From Rhodoglobus sp. (lineage in GTDB: Bacteria > Actinomycetota > Actinomycetes > Actinomycetales > Microbacteriaceae): 48,882 nt of DNA. Where the stretch lies: positions 1 to 48,882 of the forward strand of contig JAODAV010000029.1 in assembly GCA_025463605.1 (NCBI GenBank), read 5' to 3'. Position numbers and translations under genes: made by a program. The notes under the pieces are model-generated. The model made no database searches and was not told where the DNA came from. It saw nothing but the letters and a program-made list of their open reading frames with translations. Shown one piece after another: positions 31,239 through 40,743 of this stretch (position 1 is the stretch's first letter; each line of letters opens with the position of its first letter).

Positions 31239-32179
31239 GCGGTTTCCTTCTGTCGTGTGTCGAGCAGGCCGACGTTACCGAGAACGTCGAGAACTGCTTC
31301 GTGCTGGTTGAAAGTGTAGAGATGGATACCGTCAGCCCCGCCCGCGAGTAGATCGCTCGCGAGTTCACTGGCGTGTTCTACCCCGATTCGGGCCTGCTCC
31401 TCAGGGCTCGCGACCGATTCGAGGCGCGCCCGCAATTCGGTGGGATCGGCTTCGCCCGAGAGTTCGAGTATGCGGTCGAGTCGACGCGGGCTCGGCACCG
31501 GCATGATCCCGGGAAGGATGCGCATACCGAGGCCGGCGGCCCGCGCCCGCTCCACGAAACCGAGGTAGTCGTCGGCGCGGAAGAACAACTGGCTGATCGC
31601 GAGGTTGGCGCCCGCAGCCTCTTTGGCGAGGAGGGTGTCGATGTCCTGGTCCACGGACCGTGACCGGGGATGCCCGTTGGGAAAAGCCGCAACCGCGATC
31701 GTGACCTTCTCGCCGCTCCTCAGTCGCTTCGCCCCGGGAAAGCCCGGCACCTCGCCGAACGTGAACGGCACGCGTTCCGCCTGTACCCGGTGGATGAGCT
31801 GCACGAGCTCCCCTGCGCTGCCGATGTCGCCGAGGAAGTTCTCCCCCTCCTCGACACCTTTGGGCGGGTCGCCGCGCAGGGCGAGAAAACTCGTGATCCC
31901 TGCATCCAGGAACTCCCGGATGAGACGGCTCGCCTCCTCGTACGAGGAACCCACGCACGTGAGGTGGGCCATGGGATGCACCGACGTGCTGTTCATGAGA
32001 TGCCGCAGCACCGCGAGCGAATGCTCGCGCGAGGAGCCGTTGGCGCCGTAGGTCACGGAGATGAACTCCGGACCGGCGGCGGCGAGGTGCTCGAGCGAAG
32101 CGAAGAGCGAAGCTTCGGCCGCCTCGGAGCGAGGCGGGTACAGCTCGAACGAGAAGGTCGCGGTACTGGCAGATGCCAC
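31235..32179 (-). CDS. metF: Methylenetetrahydrofolate reductase
   Basis: 314 aa FAD-dependent barrel. Makes the 5-methyl-THF used by MetE, which is encoded directly behind it with a 4-nt overlap. FSFELYPPRSEAAEASLF (catalytic Glu in FELYPP), EFISVTYGANGS, THLTC-like AHLTCVGSSYEE, LALRGDPP and AISQLFFRADDYLGFVERARAAG are diagnostic. Start GTG at 32179 has AAGGGG 6 nt upstream. A -10 like TAGACT is visible about 80 nt upstream of the start. Confidence 0.95.
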   Translation of the reverse strand: MASASTATFSFELYPPRSEAAEASLFASLEHLAAAGPEFISVTYGANGSSREHSLAVLRHLMNSTSVHPMAHLTCVGSSYEEASRLIREFLDAGITSFLALRGDPPKGVEEGENFLGDIGSAGELVQLIHRVQAERVPFTFGEVPGFPGAKRLRSGEKVTIAVAAFPNGHPRSRSVDQDIDTLLAKEAAGANLAISQLFFRADDYLGFVERARAAGLGMRILPGIMPVPSPRRLDRILELSGEADPTELRARLESVASPEEQARIGVEHASELASDLLAGGADGIHLYTFNQHEAVLDVLGNVGLLDTRQKETA

Positions 32180-32306
32180 TGATGCCCCTTCGGTCGATGA
32201 TCAGCCGATCGGGCGGGTGCCGGGCTCGGCTTTCGCTCCTGCGGGGCGAACACCCCGACCCTCAAGTCTAGGCATGCCGCCCCGCAGGTTGCACACTATT
32301 ACGGCA

Positions 32307-33860
32307 CTAGGCGCTCGCGGCGACGAACGGCTGCAACTCGCTCACGCGCGCCGGGTGCACGAGCGCCCGCACGAGCGTGCCGTCTTCCCGGTAGTCGGTC
32401 GACAGCACTCGCCCCTGCACGTGCAGGCGCGAAATGACCTCGCCGCGGTCGTACGGAACGAGCAGCTCGAGCTCGACCTCCGGCGCGGGAAGCAGTACCG
32501 CGATCCGCTCCATGAGCTCATCGACGCCCTCGCCCGTGCGGGCGGAGACGAAGATCCCCGTCGGCTCGAGCCCGCGGATAAGCAGCCGCTGGTCGTCATC
32601 CGCGAGGTCGCTCTTGTTGAACACGACGATCTCGGGGATGTCGCGCGCGCCCACCTCGCCGATGACGTCTCGTACCGTTGCGAGCTGCGCTCCCGGGTCG
32701 GGATGCGAGGCGTCGACGACGTGCACGATGACGTCGGCCTCGCCGACCTCCTCGAGCGTGGAGCGGAACGCCTCCACGAGCTGATGCGGCAGGTTGCGCA
32801 CGAACCCCACGGTGTCGGCGAGCGTGAACAGGCGTCCGTCAGGGGTCTGCGAGCGGCGCACCGTGGCATCCAGGGTCGCGAACAGCGCATTCTCGACGAG
32901 CACGCCTGCCCGAGTGATGCGGTTGAGCAGGCTCGACTTGCCCGCGTTCGTGTAGCCCGCGATAGCGACGCTCGGCACTTCGAAGCGGCTTCGATTGGCC
33001 CGCTTGGCCTCGCGCGCCGGGGCGAATCCCTTGATCTGCTTGCGCAGCCTGGACATGCGCGTGTGGATGCGGCGGCGGTCGAGTTCGATCTTCGTCTCAC
33101 CCGGTCCGCGGCTACCCATGCCGGCACCCGCGCCGCCCACCTGGCCACCGGCCTGGCGGGACATCGACTCACCCCAACCACGCAGTCGCGGAAGCAGGTA
33201 TTCGAGCTGTGCGAGTTCCACCTGCGCCTTGCCCTCACGGCTCTTCGCGTGCTGGCTGAAGATGTCGAGGATCACGGCAGTGCGGTCGATGACCTTCACC
33301 CCCACGATGTCTTCGAGCGCGCGGCGCTGGCTGGGGGCGAGTTCGGTGTCTGCGATCACCGTGTCCGCACCGGTCGCGGCCACGACATCCCGCAGCTCCT
33401 GAGCCTTGCCCTTGCCGAAGTACGTGCTGGGGTCCGGATGCGCCCGCCTCTGCAGCAGGCCGTCGAGCACCACGGCTCCGGCCGTCTCCGCGAGGGCGAA
33501 GAGCTCGCGCAACGAGTTCTCCGCCTCCTGCAGGTTGCCCTGGTTATAGATGCCGATGAGCACGACGTTCTCGATGCGCAGCTGGCGATACTCGACCTCG
33601 GTGACGTCTTCGAGCTCGGTCGACAGCCCCGCGACACGGCGCAGCGCTTGCCGATCCTCGCGGTCGAACTGGTCGCCATCCCGGTCGCCCTCGTACTGCG
33701 TGTCGGACTGGAGCGCCTGCGCGCTGCCGGAGCCGAACAGCGTGTAGCCCGCTGACCGGGTCTCCTCGGTGGCGAGCACGCGGTCGACGGCGGTGCGAGA
33801 CGCTGCCTCTTCGGGCTCCGTGTCTCGGGCGTCTGTTCTGTCGGTACTGGTTTCAGTCAT
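32307..33860 (-). CDS. hflX: GTPase HflX
   Basis: 517 aa. The N-terminal HflX domain (VVLIGIYNQGNLQEAENSLRELFALAETAG; RAHPDPSTYFGKGKAQEL) precedes a coiled region and the G domain: G1 GYTNAGKSSLLN, G3 DTVGFVRNLPHQL, G4 NKSD. The glycine-rich linker GGQVGGAGAGMGSRGPGETKIE is typical. HflX splits stalled or hibernating ribosomes. The long acidic N-terminal part (about 90 residues) is common in actinobacterial members. Start ATG 33860 has no Shine-Dalgarno and follows TAGGGT by 8 nt. It diverges from the RsmC-like gene. Confidence 0.94.
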   Translation of the reverse strand: MTETSTDRTDARDTEPEEAASRTAVDRVLATEETRSAGYTLFGSGSAQALQSDTQYEGDRDGDQFDREDRQALRRVAGLSTELEDVTEVEYRQLRIENVVLIGIYNQGNLQEAENSLRELFALAETAGAVVLDGLLQRRAHPDPSTYFGKGKAQELRDVVAATGADTVIADTELAPSQRRALEDIVGVKVIDRTAVILDIFSQHAKSREGKAQVELAQLEYLLPRLRGWGESMSRQAGGQVGGAGAGMGSRGPGETKIELDRRRIHTRMSRLRKQIKGFAPAREAKRANRSRFEVPSVAIAGYTNAGKSSLLNRITRAGVLVENALFATLDATVRRSQTPDGRLFTLADTVGFVRNLPHQLVEAFRSTLEEVGEADVIVHVVDASHPDPGAQLATVRDVIGEVGARDIPEIVVFNKSDLADDDQRLLIRGLEPTGIFVSARTGEGVDELMERIAVLLPAPEVELELLVPYDRGEVISRLHVQGRVLSTDYREDGTLVRALVHPARVSELQPFVAASA

Positions 33861-33902
33861 TTTGGTTAACCCTACTTCTGTACTCTTCGGTAAGTTCTGA
33901 GG

Positions 33903-34544
33903 ATGGCCAGTGAGCATTACTTCTCCGAGACCCCGGGAAGTGAACTCAAACTCCGCGAGATCCGTGCCCGTCTGGCCGGAAACGAGTACGAACTCGTGAC
34001 CGCCGGGGGTGTGTTCAGCCCAGATCGCATCGACACGGGTACCCAGGTGCTGCTGGGGAGTGTGCCGACGCCGCCTCCGGGCGGCAACCTGCTCGATCTC
34101 GGCTGCGGCTGGGGCCCAGTCGCCCTCACGCTCGCACTCGAGTCACCTCATGCGACGGTGTGGGCAGTGGACGTCAACGAGCGCGCACTCGATCTCGTGC
34201 GGGCGAACGCCGAAAAAATGTCCATACACAACATCAACGCAGTGACCCCCGACGATGTTCCCGACGACATCAAATTCATGACGATCTGGTCGAACCCGCC
34301 TATCCGGGTCGGCAAGAACGAACTGCACGGGCTTCTCGAACGGTGGCTCCCCCGGCTCGAGCAGGGCTGCGACGCCTGGCTCGTCGTACAGCGCAACCTG
34401 GGTTCGGACTCGTTGCACCGGTGGCTGCAGGCGTCGTTCCCCGAGGACTTCAGCTTCGTGCGCGCGGCCACCAACAAGGGTTATCGCGTGCTGCGGTGCC
34501 GACGCCGCACGGGTGCGACAGCGCCCATCGATATCGTGCGCTAG
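33903..34544 (+). CDS. RsmC-like class I SAM-dependent methyltransferase
   Basis: 213 aa. SAM-binding motif I LLDLGCGWGPVAL, motif with acidic end in WAVDVNERALDL, and the catalytic-type WSNPPIRVGK that defines the small-subunit rRNA guanine N2-methyltransferases (RsmC/RlmG, MTS domain). It has only the catalytic half of E. coli RsmC, as actinobacterial members do. A GAGG lies directly against the ATG, so initiation may be weak or leaderless. Ends 3 bp before the convergent dapF. Confidence 0.85.
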   Translation: MASEHYFSETPGSELKLREIRARLAGNEYELVTAGGVFSPDRIDTGTQVLLGSVPTPPPGGNLLDLGCGWGPVALTLALESPHATVWAVDVNERALDLVRANAEKMSIHNINAVTPDDVPDDIKFMTIWSNPPIRVGKNELHGLLERWLPRLEQGCDAWLVVQRNLGSDSLHRWLQASFPEDFSFVRAATNKGYRVLRCRRRTGATAPIDIVR

Positions 34545-34547
34545 CCG

Positions 34548-35423
34548 CTAGACCTCGAGGGCACCCTCGAAAACGAGTTCAGCGGGACCGCTGAGCGACA
34601 CGTGCTCGCCGTCCTCCGTCGGGAACATCCGCACCCCGACCGTGCCGCCGGCAACGTCGACGCGCCACTGGTTCGGCGCCCCATCACCCGCCCAGTGCCT
34701 CGTCGCGAGTGCGGCGGCCACGGCTCCCGTGCCGCAGGAGAGCGTCTCGCCGCTGCCGCGCTCGTGCACTCGCATCCGGATGCGACCGATGCCGTCGTTC
34801 ACGAGCGGATCCGCCGCGACAACGAACTCCACATTGGCGCCGTCGACGGGCACCGGGTCGACGATCGGGATGTAGGAGAGGTCAGCCGAATCGAGCTCCT
34901 CGTCGCTCGCGAGAGCCACGACGACGTGCGGGTTGCCCACGTTTATGCCGAGACCCGGCCTCGCGACGGGAAGCTCCTTCGCCCGCACCGTCGGCTCGCC
35001 GCCGTCGAGCGACCAGCGCCCCAGGTCGGCCTGAAACCCGGTCGCGTTGCGCTGCACGTCGCGCACGCCGCTGCGGGTGCCGATAGCGAGTGTCTCGCCG
35101 GGCTCGAGGCTCGCGAGACCCCGCTCGATGAGAAAGTGCGTGAACACCCGGATGCCGTTCCCGCACATCTCTGCGATCGATCCGTCGGCGTTGTGGTAGT
35201 CCATGAACCACTCGGCGGCTGCGTCTTCGCCGAGTGCTGCCGCGCCCTCCGGAATGTTGCGCGACCGCACGGCCCGCAGCACACCATCGGCGCCGACGCC
35301 GAAGTGACGGTCGCAAATGACAGCGATCTGGGCTGCGGTCAGCTCGATCTCACCGTCGGGGTCAGCAAAGAGCACGAAGTCGTTACCGGTGCCGTGTCCC
35401 TTGGTGAACTGGAGCGTTGCCAT
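34548..35423 (-). CDS. dapF: Diaminopimelate epimerase
   Basis: 291 aa. Converts LL- to meso-diaminopimelate for lysine and, where used, cell wall. The two-base racemase mechanism needs two cysteines, visible as C87 in [15 protein letters not shown] and C230 in [14 protein letters not shown]-terminal [14 protein letters not shown] is diagnostic. Only 3 bp separate it from miaA, so it ends the unit miaB-miaA-dapF. Confidence 0.96.
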   Translation of the reverse strand: MATLQFTKGHGTGNDFVLFADPDGEIELTAAQIAVICDRHFGVGADGVLRAVRSRNIPEGAAALGEDAAAEWFMDYHNADGSIAEMCGNGIRVFTHFLIERGLASLEPGETLAIGTRSGVRDVQRNATGFQADLGRWSLDGGEPTVRAKELPVARPGLGINVGNPHVVVALASDEELDSADLSYIPIVDPVPVDGANVEFVVAADPLVNDGIGRIRMRVHERGSGETLSCGTGAVAAALATRHWAGDGAPNQWRVDVAGGTVGVRMFPTEDGEHVSLSGPAELVFEGALEV

Positions 35424-35426
35424 CCG

Positions 35427-36341
35427 TCAATTCTCTCCCATGGCGAGGGCCAAGGCCGTCGCCGCGAGGCCGGGGTCGTCGTGTTCCAGCCAATGCGCGT
35501 CGCGGTAGCGCCGGAACCAGCCCACCTGCCGCCGCGCGTACCGCCGAGTCAGTGCGGCGGTCTGCTCGATCGCCTCGGCTTCGTCGACCTCGCCCGCGAG
35601 CTGGGCGATTGCCTGTGCGTAGCCGATCGCCCGACTGGCCGTGATCCCGAGCCCGCCGGTCTGCAACTCGCGCACCTCGTCGAGCATCCCGGCCGCCCAC
35701 ATCCGCCGCACCCGGTCGCCGAGTCGCGCTACGAGGAGTTCGCGAGGCGCACTCAGCCCCAGCGTTACATGGTCCCGCCACGGCTTCTCGTTCTCGGGTA
35801 GACCGGACCCGAAGTCCTCTCCCGTAAGTTCGATGACTTCGAGTGCACGCACGAGTCGCCGGCCGTTGTGCGGCCCGATCGCCTCGGCGGCTCCCGCGTC
35901 GAGCAAAGCGAGCCTGCGGTGCAGCTCCCCGGCACCATGCACCTCGAGTTCGGCCTCTAGGCGCGCTCGGATCTCGGCGTCCGTGCCCGGAAAGCGGAAA
36001 TCCTGGATGACGCTCGACACGTAGAGGCCCGAACCTCCCACGAGGATCGGCACGTGGCCGCGACTCTCGATCTGCTCTATGGCGGCGCGCGCATCCAGTT
36101 GGTAGTCGGCGACACTCGCCTCGTCCGTCGGTTCGAGCACATCGAGCATGTGGTGCGGGATGCCGCGGCGCTCGTTCTGTGGGAGCTTGGCGGTGCCGAT
36201 ATCCATGCCCCGGTAGAGCTGCATCGCGTCGGCGTTGACCACTTCAGCGAGCATCCCCGCGGCCGTCAGCCCTTCGGCCAGGTCGAGCGACAGCTCGGAC
36301 TTGCCGGTGCCGGTCGCCCCGACGATGACGATGAGCGGCAC
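35427..36341 (-). CDS. miaA: tRNA dimethylallyltransferase
   Basis: 304 aa. Adds dimethylallyl to A37 of tRNAs reading UNN codons, the substrate for MiaB. P-loop GATGTGKS at residues 8-15, [20 protein letters not shown], the DVLEPT block and the C-terminal [11 protein letters not shown] are typical. Start GTG 36341 lies 5 bp behind the miaB stop. Confidence 0.95.
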   Translation of the reverse strand: MPLIVIVGATGTGKSELSLDLAEGLTAAGMLAEVVNADAMQLYRGMDIGTAKLPQNERRGIPHHMLDVLEPTDEASVADYQLDARAAIEQIESRGHVPILVGGSGLYVSSVIQDFRFPGTDAEIRARLEAELEVHGAGELHRRLALLDAGAAEAIGPHNGRRLVRALEVIELTGEDFGSGLPENEKPWRDHVTLGLSAPRELLVARLGDRVRRMWAAGMLDEVRELQTGGLGITASRAIGYAQAIAQLAGEVDEAEAIEQTAALTRRYARRQVGWFRRYRDAHWLEHDDPGLAATALALAMGEN

Positions 36342-36346
36342 GACGC

Positions 36347-37897
36347 TCAGCGGAGCCCGTCGGAGGTGTCGTAGACCGGAGTGGTCACGACGCGCAGCGT
36401 CGGCAGCCCGAGCGAAACACCCCGCGACGGGCCCGCCGTGGGCACCGCGGTCGGCACCGCACAGGATTCAGCCTCGGCGCGATCCCAGGCGTCGCCCGCG
36501 CGCGTTCGGCGAATGTCGAGGGGCGCGCCGTCGATCGAGTCGGCAATGAGGTGGAACGAGGCGGCGCGGGTGATCTCAAGCGTTACGACGTCTCCGGGGC
36601 GCGGCACCGGGGAGCCTTCCGGAACTTCGAAGTGCACGAGCCGCGAGTCCTTCGCGCGGCCGGAAAGCCGGTTGGTCTCGGCGTGCTTACGGCCTTCGTC
36701 TGCAGTGACGACGACCTCGACACGGCGGCCGACCTGCTTCTCGTTCTCTTCGCGCGAAATGCGGTCCTGCAGCGCGACGAGCCGCTCGTACCGCTCTTGC
36801 ACTATCGCCTTGGGCACCTGATCCGGCATCGTCGCCGCGGGCGTGCCCTCGCGGATGGAGTACTGGAACGTGAAGGCCGAGGCGAATCTCGCGAGTTCGA
36901 CGACACGCAAGGTCTCCTGGAAGTCCTCTTCGGTCTCACCGGGGAATCCGACGATGATGTCGGTGCTGATGGCGGCGTGCGGGATGCGCTCCCGAACCCG
37001 GTCGAGGATCCCGAGGAACTTCTCCGACCGGTACGACCGGCGCATCGCCTTCAGGATGCGATCGGATCCCGATTGCAGTGGCATATGCAGTTGCGGCATC
37101 ACGGAGGGAGTCTCGGCCATGGCGTCGATGACGTCGTCGGTGAAAGCGGCGGGATGCGGACTCGTGAACCGGATGCGTTCGAGCCCTGCGATCGTGCCGG
37201 CGGCGCGCAGCAGCTTGCCGAAAGCCTGTCGGTCGCCGAACTCAACCCCGTAGGAGTTCACGTTCTGTCCGAGGAGCGTGACTTCGATCGCGCCGTCGTC
37301 GACGATCGCCTGGATTTCGGCGAGGATGTCGCCCGGCCGCCTGTCTTTCTCCTTGCCGCGCAGTGCGGGCACGATGCAGAAGGTGCACGTGTTGTTGCAT
37401 CCCACGGAGATGGAGACCCACGCGCTGTGCGTGGACTCGCGTCGCGTCGGCAGCGTCGACGGGAAGACGTCGAGCGACTCGAGGATCTCGAGCTGGGCTT
37501 CGCCGTTGTGCCGGGCTCGCTCGAGCAGCGTGGGTAGAGAGCCCATGTTATGAGTGCCGAACACGACGTCGACCCAGGGCGCCTTCTCGAGGATGACCGC
37601 CTTGTCCTTCTGGGCGAGGCATCCGCCCACGGCGATCTGAAGGTCGGGCCTGCTGTTCTTCTTGAGGTTGCCGAGGATCCCGAGGTTGCCGTAGAGCTTA
37701 TTGTCCGCGTTCTCCCGCACGGCGCACGTGTTGATGACAACCACGTCGGCCTGCCCGTCGGTAGCGCGCACGTATCCCGCCGCTTCGAGCGAACCGCTCA
37801 GTCGCTCGGAGTCGTGCACGTTCATCTGGCAGCCGAACGTGCGCACCTCGTAGGTGCGCACCGGGCGCGCCATCTCGAGGGTTTCCACGTCGCTCAT
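36347..37897 (-). CDS. miaB: tRNA-2-methylthio-N6-dimethylallyladenosine synthase
   Basis: 516 aa radical-SAM enzyme with two iron-sulfur clusters. N-terminal UPF0004 cluster cysteines C23, C58 and C93 ([29 protein letters not shown]). The radical-SAM CxxxCxxC is [14 protein letters not shown] domain ([16 protein letters not shown] ...) follows, and about 55 additional residues at the C-terminus are not conserved. Together with miaA it makes ms2i6A37. The start at 37897 excludes a longer non-homologous leader. Confidence 0.96.
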   Translation of the reverse strand: MSDVETLEMARPVRTYEVRTFGCQMNVHDSERLSGSLEAAGYVRATDGQADVVVINTCAVRENADNKLYGNLGILGNLKKNSRPDLQIAVGGCLAQKDKAVILEKAPWVDVVFGTHNMGSLPTLLERARHNGEAQLEILESLDVFPSTLPTRRESTHSAWVSISVGCNNTCTFCIVPALRGKEKDRRPGDILAEIQAIVDDGAIEVTLLGQNVNSYGVEFGDRQAFGKLLRAAGTIAGLERIRFTSPHPAAFTDDVIDAMAETPSVMPQLHMPLQSGSDRILKAMRRSYRSEKFLGILDRVRERIPHAAISTDIIVGFPGETEEDFQETLRVVELARFASAFTFQYSIREGTPAATMPDQVPKAIVQERYERLVALQDRISREENEKQVGRRVEVVVTADEGRKHAETNRLSGRAKDSRLVHFEVPEGSPVPRPGDVVTLEITRAASFHLIADSIDGAPLDIRRTRAGDAWDRAEAESCAVPTAVPTAGPSRGVSLGLPTLRVVTTPVYDTSDGLR

Positions 37898-37970
37898 GCG
37901 GTCAAGCCTAAGGCCGAGCAAGCGATCGAGCCTGCGACCGATCGAACCACCCGCCGGGACAGGGCCGTAC

Positions 37971-38600
37971 TCAGCGGAATACGGGCCCGCTCGGCTCGAG
38001 TGCCCTGGCGACGGCCTTGGACACCACGGAGCCGGAGTAACCCTTGCGCATGAGGAACGCGCCGAGACGCCGCTTGGCAGTGGTCTGGTCGAGGGAACGC
38101 AATTGGGGCGCGCGCTTGATGGCGATCTCGACTGCGCGCTCGAGCTCGTCGTCGTCGAGAGCGCCGAGCGCACCCTCTATAGCATCGCCCTCGAGGTGTC
38201 GTCGGCGGAGCTCGGCGGTGAGCGCAGCGCGCCCCAGGCCCTTGCGATCGCGGAGCGTGCGCACAAGGGTCTCGGCGAGTTCTCCATCGTCGAGCAGTGC
38301 GACACCCTGAAGTCGCTCGATCTCCGCATCCACGGCGTCGACCTCGAACTCGCGGCCCACGAGATAGTCGCGCATCTCGCGCGAGGACATTCCGCGGCGC
38401 GCGAGCGCGTGCATGCTCACGTTGTTGATGGCATCGAATCGACCGCGCTCGGTGGTCGTCGGCTCCTTCTCACGGAAGGTGGGACCCACGATGGTGGGAG
38501 AGACGGCCGACGGCGAGAGCCGCTCCGGCTCGGACTGCTGCGGCTTCTCGCCGAACAGCCACGTGACGGGTGCGATCCGCTCGCCGTCGGCAGTGCTCAC
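37971..38600 (-). CDS. recX: RecX, regulator of RecA
   Basis: 209 aa. N-terminal 50 residues are unstructured and specific to this group; the remainder is three-helix repeats: [66 protein letters not shown]. Modulates RecA filaments by binding in their groove. It starts (GTG) 2 bp behind recA, so both come from the SOS-controlled recA promoter. Confidence 0.93.
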   Translation of the reverse strand: MSTADGERIAPVTWLFGEKPQQSEPERLSPSAVSPTIVGPTFREKEPTTTERGRFDAINNVSMHALARRGMSSREMRDYLVGREFEVDAVDAEIERLQGVALLDDGELAETLVRTLRDRKGLGRAALTAELRRRHLEGDAIEGALGALDDDELERAVEIAIKRAPQLRSLDQTTAKRRLGAFLMRKGYSGSVVSKAVARALEPSGPVFR

Positions 38601-38602
38601 GA

Positions 38603-39754
38603 TTACTCGCCTACGGCTGCCTGGAGCTGCGGCTCCTCGACGGGGGCTTTCCCGACGGCCATCACGGGCGCAGCCGCCTTGGTGACCGCCGCCTTGGCCG
38701 CCTTCTCCTCCGCGATTACTGCGTCTGCTGCGCTCTTCGCCTGGGCCGCTTTGGCCTCAGCGCCGATGCCGAGCTTGTTCATGATCTTCTGCTCGATCTC
38801 CCTGGCGATCGTCGGGTTCTCGAGCAGGAAGTTGCGCGAGTTCTCCTTGCCCTGGCCGAGCTGGTCACCCTCGTAGGTGTACCAGGCGCCCGACTTGCGC
38901 ACGATCTCGTGCTCGACACCGAAGTCGATGAGGCTGCCCTCCCGCGAGATGCCGACGCCGAACAGGATGTCGAATTCCGCCTGCTTGAAAGGCGGTGCCA
39001 TCTTGTTCTTGACCACCTTGACGCGGGTGCGGTTGCCCACGGCATCCGTGCCGTCCTTGAGCGTCTCGATGCGGCGGATGTCGAGTCGAACCGAGGCGTA
39101 GAACTTCAGGGCCTTGCCGCCCGCAGTAGTCTCGGGGCTGCCGAAGAACACGCCGATCTTCTCGCGGAGCTGGTTGATGAAGATCATCGTGGTGTTCGTC
39201 GAGCTCAGTCCGCCGGTGAGCTTGCGGAGCGCCTGGGACATGAGTCGCGCCTGCAGGCCGACGTGGGAGTCGCCCATCTCGCCCTCGATCTCGGCGCGGG
39301 GCACGAGCGCGGCAACCGAGTCGATGACGATGAGATCGATGGAGCCGGAACGCACGAGCATGTCGGCGATCTCGAGCGCCTGCTCACCGGTGTCGGGCTG
39401 GGAGACGAGCAGCGAGTCGATGTCGACACCCAGCTTGGCCGCGTATTCCGGGTCGAGCGCGTGTTCCGCGTCGATGAATGCTGCGATGCCGCCGGCCCGC
39501 TGAGCGTTGGCGATCGCATGGAGCGTGAGCGTGGTCTTGCCCGAGGATTCTGGGCCGTAAATCTCGACGATGCGGCCACGAGGCAGGCCGCCGATGCCGA
39601 GCGCAACATCCAGCGCGATGGAACCGGTGGGGATCACCTCGACCGGAGCACGCTCGTCGCTGCCGAGGCGCATGACTGAGCCCTTGCCGAACTGGCGGTC
39701 GATCTGGGCGAGGGCGGTCTCGAGGGACTTCTCGCGATCTGCTACTGATGGCAT
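38603..39754 (-). CDS. recA: Recombinase RecA
   Basis: 383 aa. Walker A GPESSGKT at residues 67-74, Walker [23 protein letters not shown], the L1/L2 loops ([33 protein letters not shown]) and the C-terminal domain are intact. An Ala/Lys/Glu-rich tail of about 50 residues follows, longer than in E. coli. Drives strand exchange and LexA cleavage. No intein. The start at 39754 is the family start; a longer frame from 39835 is rejected. recX follows in the operon. Confidence 0.98.
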   Translation of the reverse strand: MPSVADREKSLETALAQIDRQFGKGSVMRLGSDERAPVEVIPTGSIALDVALGIGGLPRGRIVEIYGPESSGKTTLTLHAIANAQRAGGIAAFIDAEHALDPEYAAKLGVDIDSLLVSQPDTGEQALEIADMLVRSGSIDLIVIDSVAALVPRAEIEGEMGDSHVGLQARLMSQALRKLTGGLSSTNTTMIFINQLREKIGVFFGSPETTAGGKALKFYASVRLDIRRIETLKDGTDAVGNRTRVKVVKNKMAPPFKQAEFDILFGVGISREGSLIDFGVEHEIVRKSGAWYTYEGDQLGQGKENSRNFLLENPTIAREIEQKIMNKLGIGAEAKAAQAKSAADAVIAEEKAAKAAVTKAAAPVMAVGKAPVEEPQLQAAVGE

Positions 39755-39816
39755 TGTCTTCTCCGGTTTTCTTGACCACGCGGGTCGTAGGTGGCTGCCC
39801 ATAGGCTGTCGCTGCT

Positions 39817-39844
39817 CTGTGGCCCGGTCGAGCAAGGGCCACAG
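39817..39844 (-). other. Hairpin in the recA leader
   Basis: CTGTGGCCC (39817-39825) and GGGCCACAG (39836-39844) form a perfect 9-bp stem with a 10-nt loop in the about 200-nt leader of recA. No T run follows. Meaning unknown. Confidence 0.5.
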
Positions 39845-39971
39845 CCTCCCGACAAAGGCTGTGTTGCTATCGCCACGCTACGCTCGCGGACCGACATTCG
39901 GCCGGACCGACGTGCATGTTGTGGTCAATACCCGTCTTCGATTAGACGTTACGGAGGAGACTAGCAACATC

Positions 39972-39985
39972 CGAACGAATGTTCG
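39972..39985. promoter_or_regulatory. recA: SOS (LexA) box of recA
   Basis: CGAACGAATGTTCG is a perfect CGAAC-N4-GTTCG box. On the minus strand it is followed by TAGTCT (a -10 candidate), so LexA would block a recA promoter whose start is about 200 bp before the gene. It lies 20 bp upstream of the recA-proximal side of DUF3046, just behind its 3' end. Confidence 0.88.
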
Positions 39986-40004
39986 ATAGCGACGCGCCGC
40001 CCTT

Positions 40005-40232
40005 CTAGCGCTTCTTCGGCTCCCGCTGCCCCACGCCGTACCAGCGATTCGGGGGAACATCCGTGGCTTTGCACAGGGCCAGCCAGATCTCCCGCGTCGC
40101 CACGCCCCTCGCGATGGCCTGCTGTGCCGTGAGCCCGCCGACGTCGCCCAGCACGAGGTCGTGCGTGAGCACGCGACCGTACTCCGGTCCGAACTCATCC
40201 GAAACGGCCACCCAGAACTCACTCAACCGCAT
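40005..40232 (-). CDS. DUF3046 protein
   Basis: 75 aa, MRLSEFWVAVSDEFGPEYGRVLTHDLVLGDVGG and the end PPNRWYGVGQREPKKR are the DUF3046 hallmarks. Always found between clgR and recA in Actinobacteria; function unknown. No membrane segment. Confidence 0.9.
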   Translation of the reverse strand: MRLSEFWVAVSDEFGPEYGRVLTHDLVLGDVGGLTAQQAIARGVATREIWLALCKATDVPPNRWYGVGQREPKKR

Positions 40233-40264
40233 CCCCCCAGCCTAAAGGCGCCGGATCAGTGCGA

Positions 40265-40292
40265 AACGCCCCCGTCGAGTGACGGGGGCGTT
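40265..40292 (-). terminator. Hairpin terminator behind clgR
   Basis: AACGCCCCCGTC (40265-40276) and GACGGGGGCGTT (40281-40292) form a 12-bp perfect stem with a 4-nt loop, 20 bp behind the clgR stop. Only TTT follows on the minus strand, so termination may be partial. Confidence 0.65.
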
Positions 40293-40312
40293 CGGCTGTG
40301 ATGCTCGTGGAC

Positions 40313-40621
40313 TTACCGCGAGACGAGGTCGCCATCGAATTCGAGGACGAGGTCGTCGGGCAGCGTGTCGGGGATGGGGTTGAGACCCTCAATGACAGCG
40401 AGGCGGTCGCCCACCTCGCGCATGATAACCGAGATCGGAGTCTCGAGTGCGTCGGCCACTGAAGCGAGGATCTCTGAGCTGGCCTCTTTCTGGCCGCGCT
40501 CCACCTCACTGAGGTAGCCGAGTGCGACACTCGCCTTGCTCGCGACCTGGCGAAGGGTACGGCCCTTCTGCAGACGGAAGTCACGGAGAACGTCACCGAT
40601 TTCTTGACGTACCAGAACCAT
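40313..40621 (-). CDS. clgR: ClgR-type XRE regulator
   Basis: 102 aa. The N-terminal HTH (DVLRDFRLQKGRTLRQVASKASVALGYLSEVERGQKEAS, about residues 10-50) is the ClgR pattern. In relatives ClgR activates clp protease and other proteostasis genes and is itself a Clp substrate. The short C-terminus ends in DGDLVSR. A good ribosome site AAGGAGGG precedes the ATG. Confidence 0.9.
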   Translation of the reverse strand: MVLVRQEIGDVLRDFRLQKGRTLRQVASKASVALGYLSEVERGQKEASSEILASVADALETPISVIMREVGDRLAVIEGLNPIPDTLPDDLVLEFDGDLVSR

Positions 40622-40649
40622 TTCGACCCTCCTTCTCTTCTGACCGTGT

Positions 40650-40673
40650 GGCTAGCTTACGGGAACTCTAGCC
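40650..40673 (-). promoter_or_regulatory. clgR: Inverted repeat in the clgR promoter region
   Basis: GGCTAG (40650-40655) and CTAGCC (40668-40673) are a perfect 6-bp inverted repeat with a 12-bp centre, 28 bp upstream of the clgR ATG. TAAGCT within it may be the -10 box on the minus strand. Possible regulator site; weak evidence. Confidence 0.35.
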
Positions 40674-40743
40674 AGTCGTATCTGTACGGTGCTTGTGAAT
40701 CCAATACTTGTAACGAGATCGAAACCAGCGGTATTCCCGACCG

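Noticed and set aside
32180..32306. Cobalamin or SAM riboswitch before metF-metE
   Set aside because: Looked for because metE is often B12-controlled in Actinobacteria. The 127-nt gap is too short for a full B12 riboswitch plus promoter and shows no B12-box or other conserved core I know.
34544..34548. Terminator between the convergent RsmC-like gene and dapF
   Set aside because: Only 3 bp lie between the stops and no hairpin is seen in the ends of the two genes that I could support.
38603..39754. Intein in recA
   Set aside because: Checked because mycobacterial recA can carry one; the protein is continuous through all motifs and only 383 residues long.
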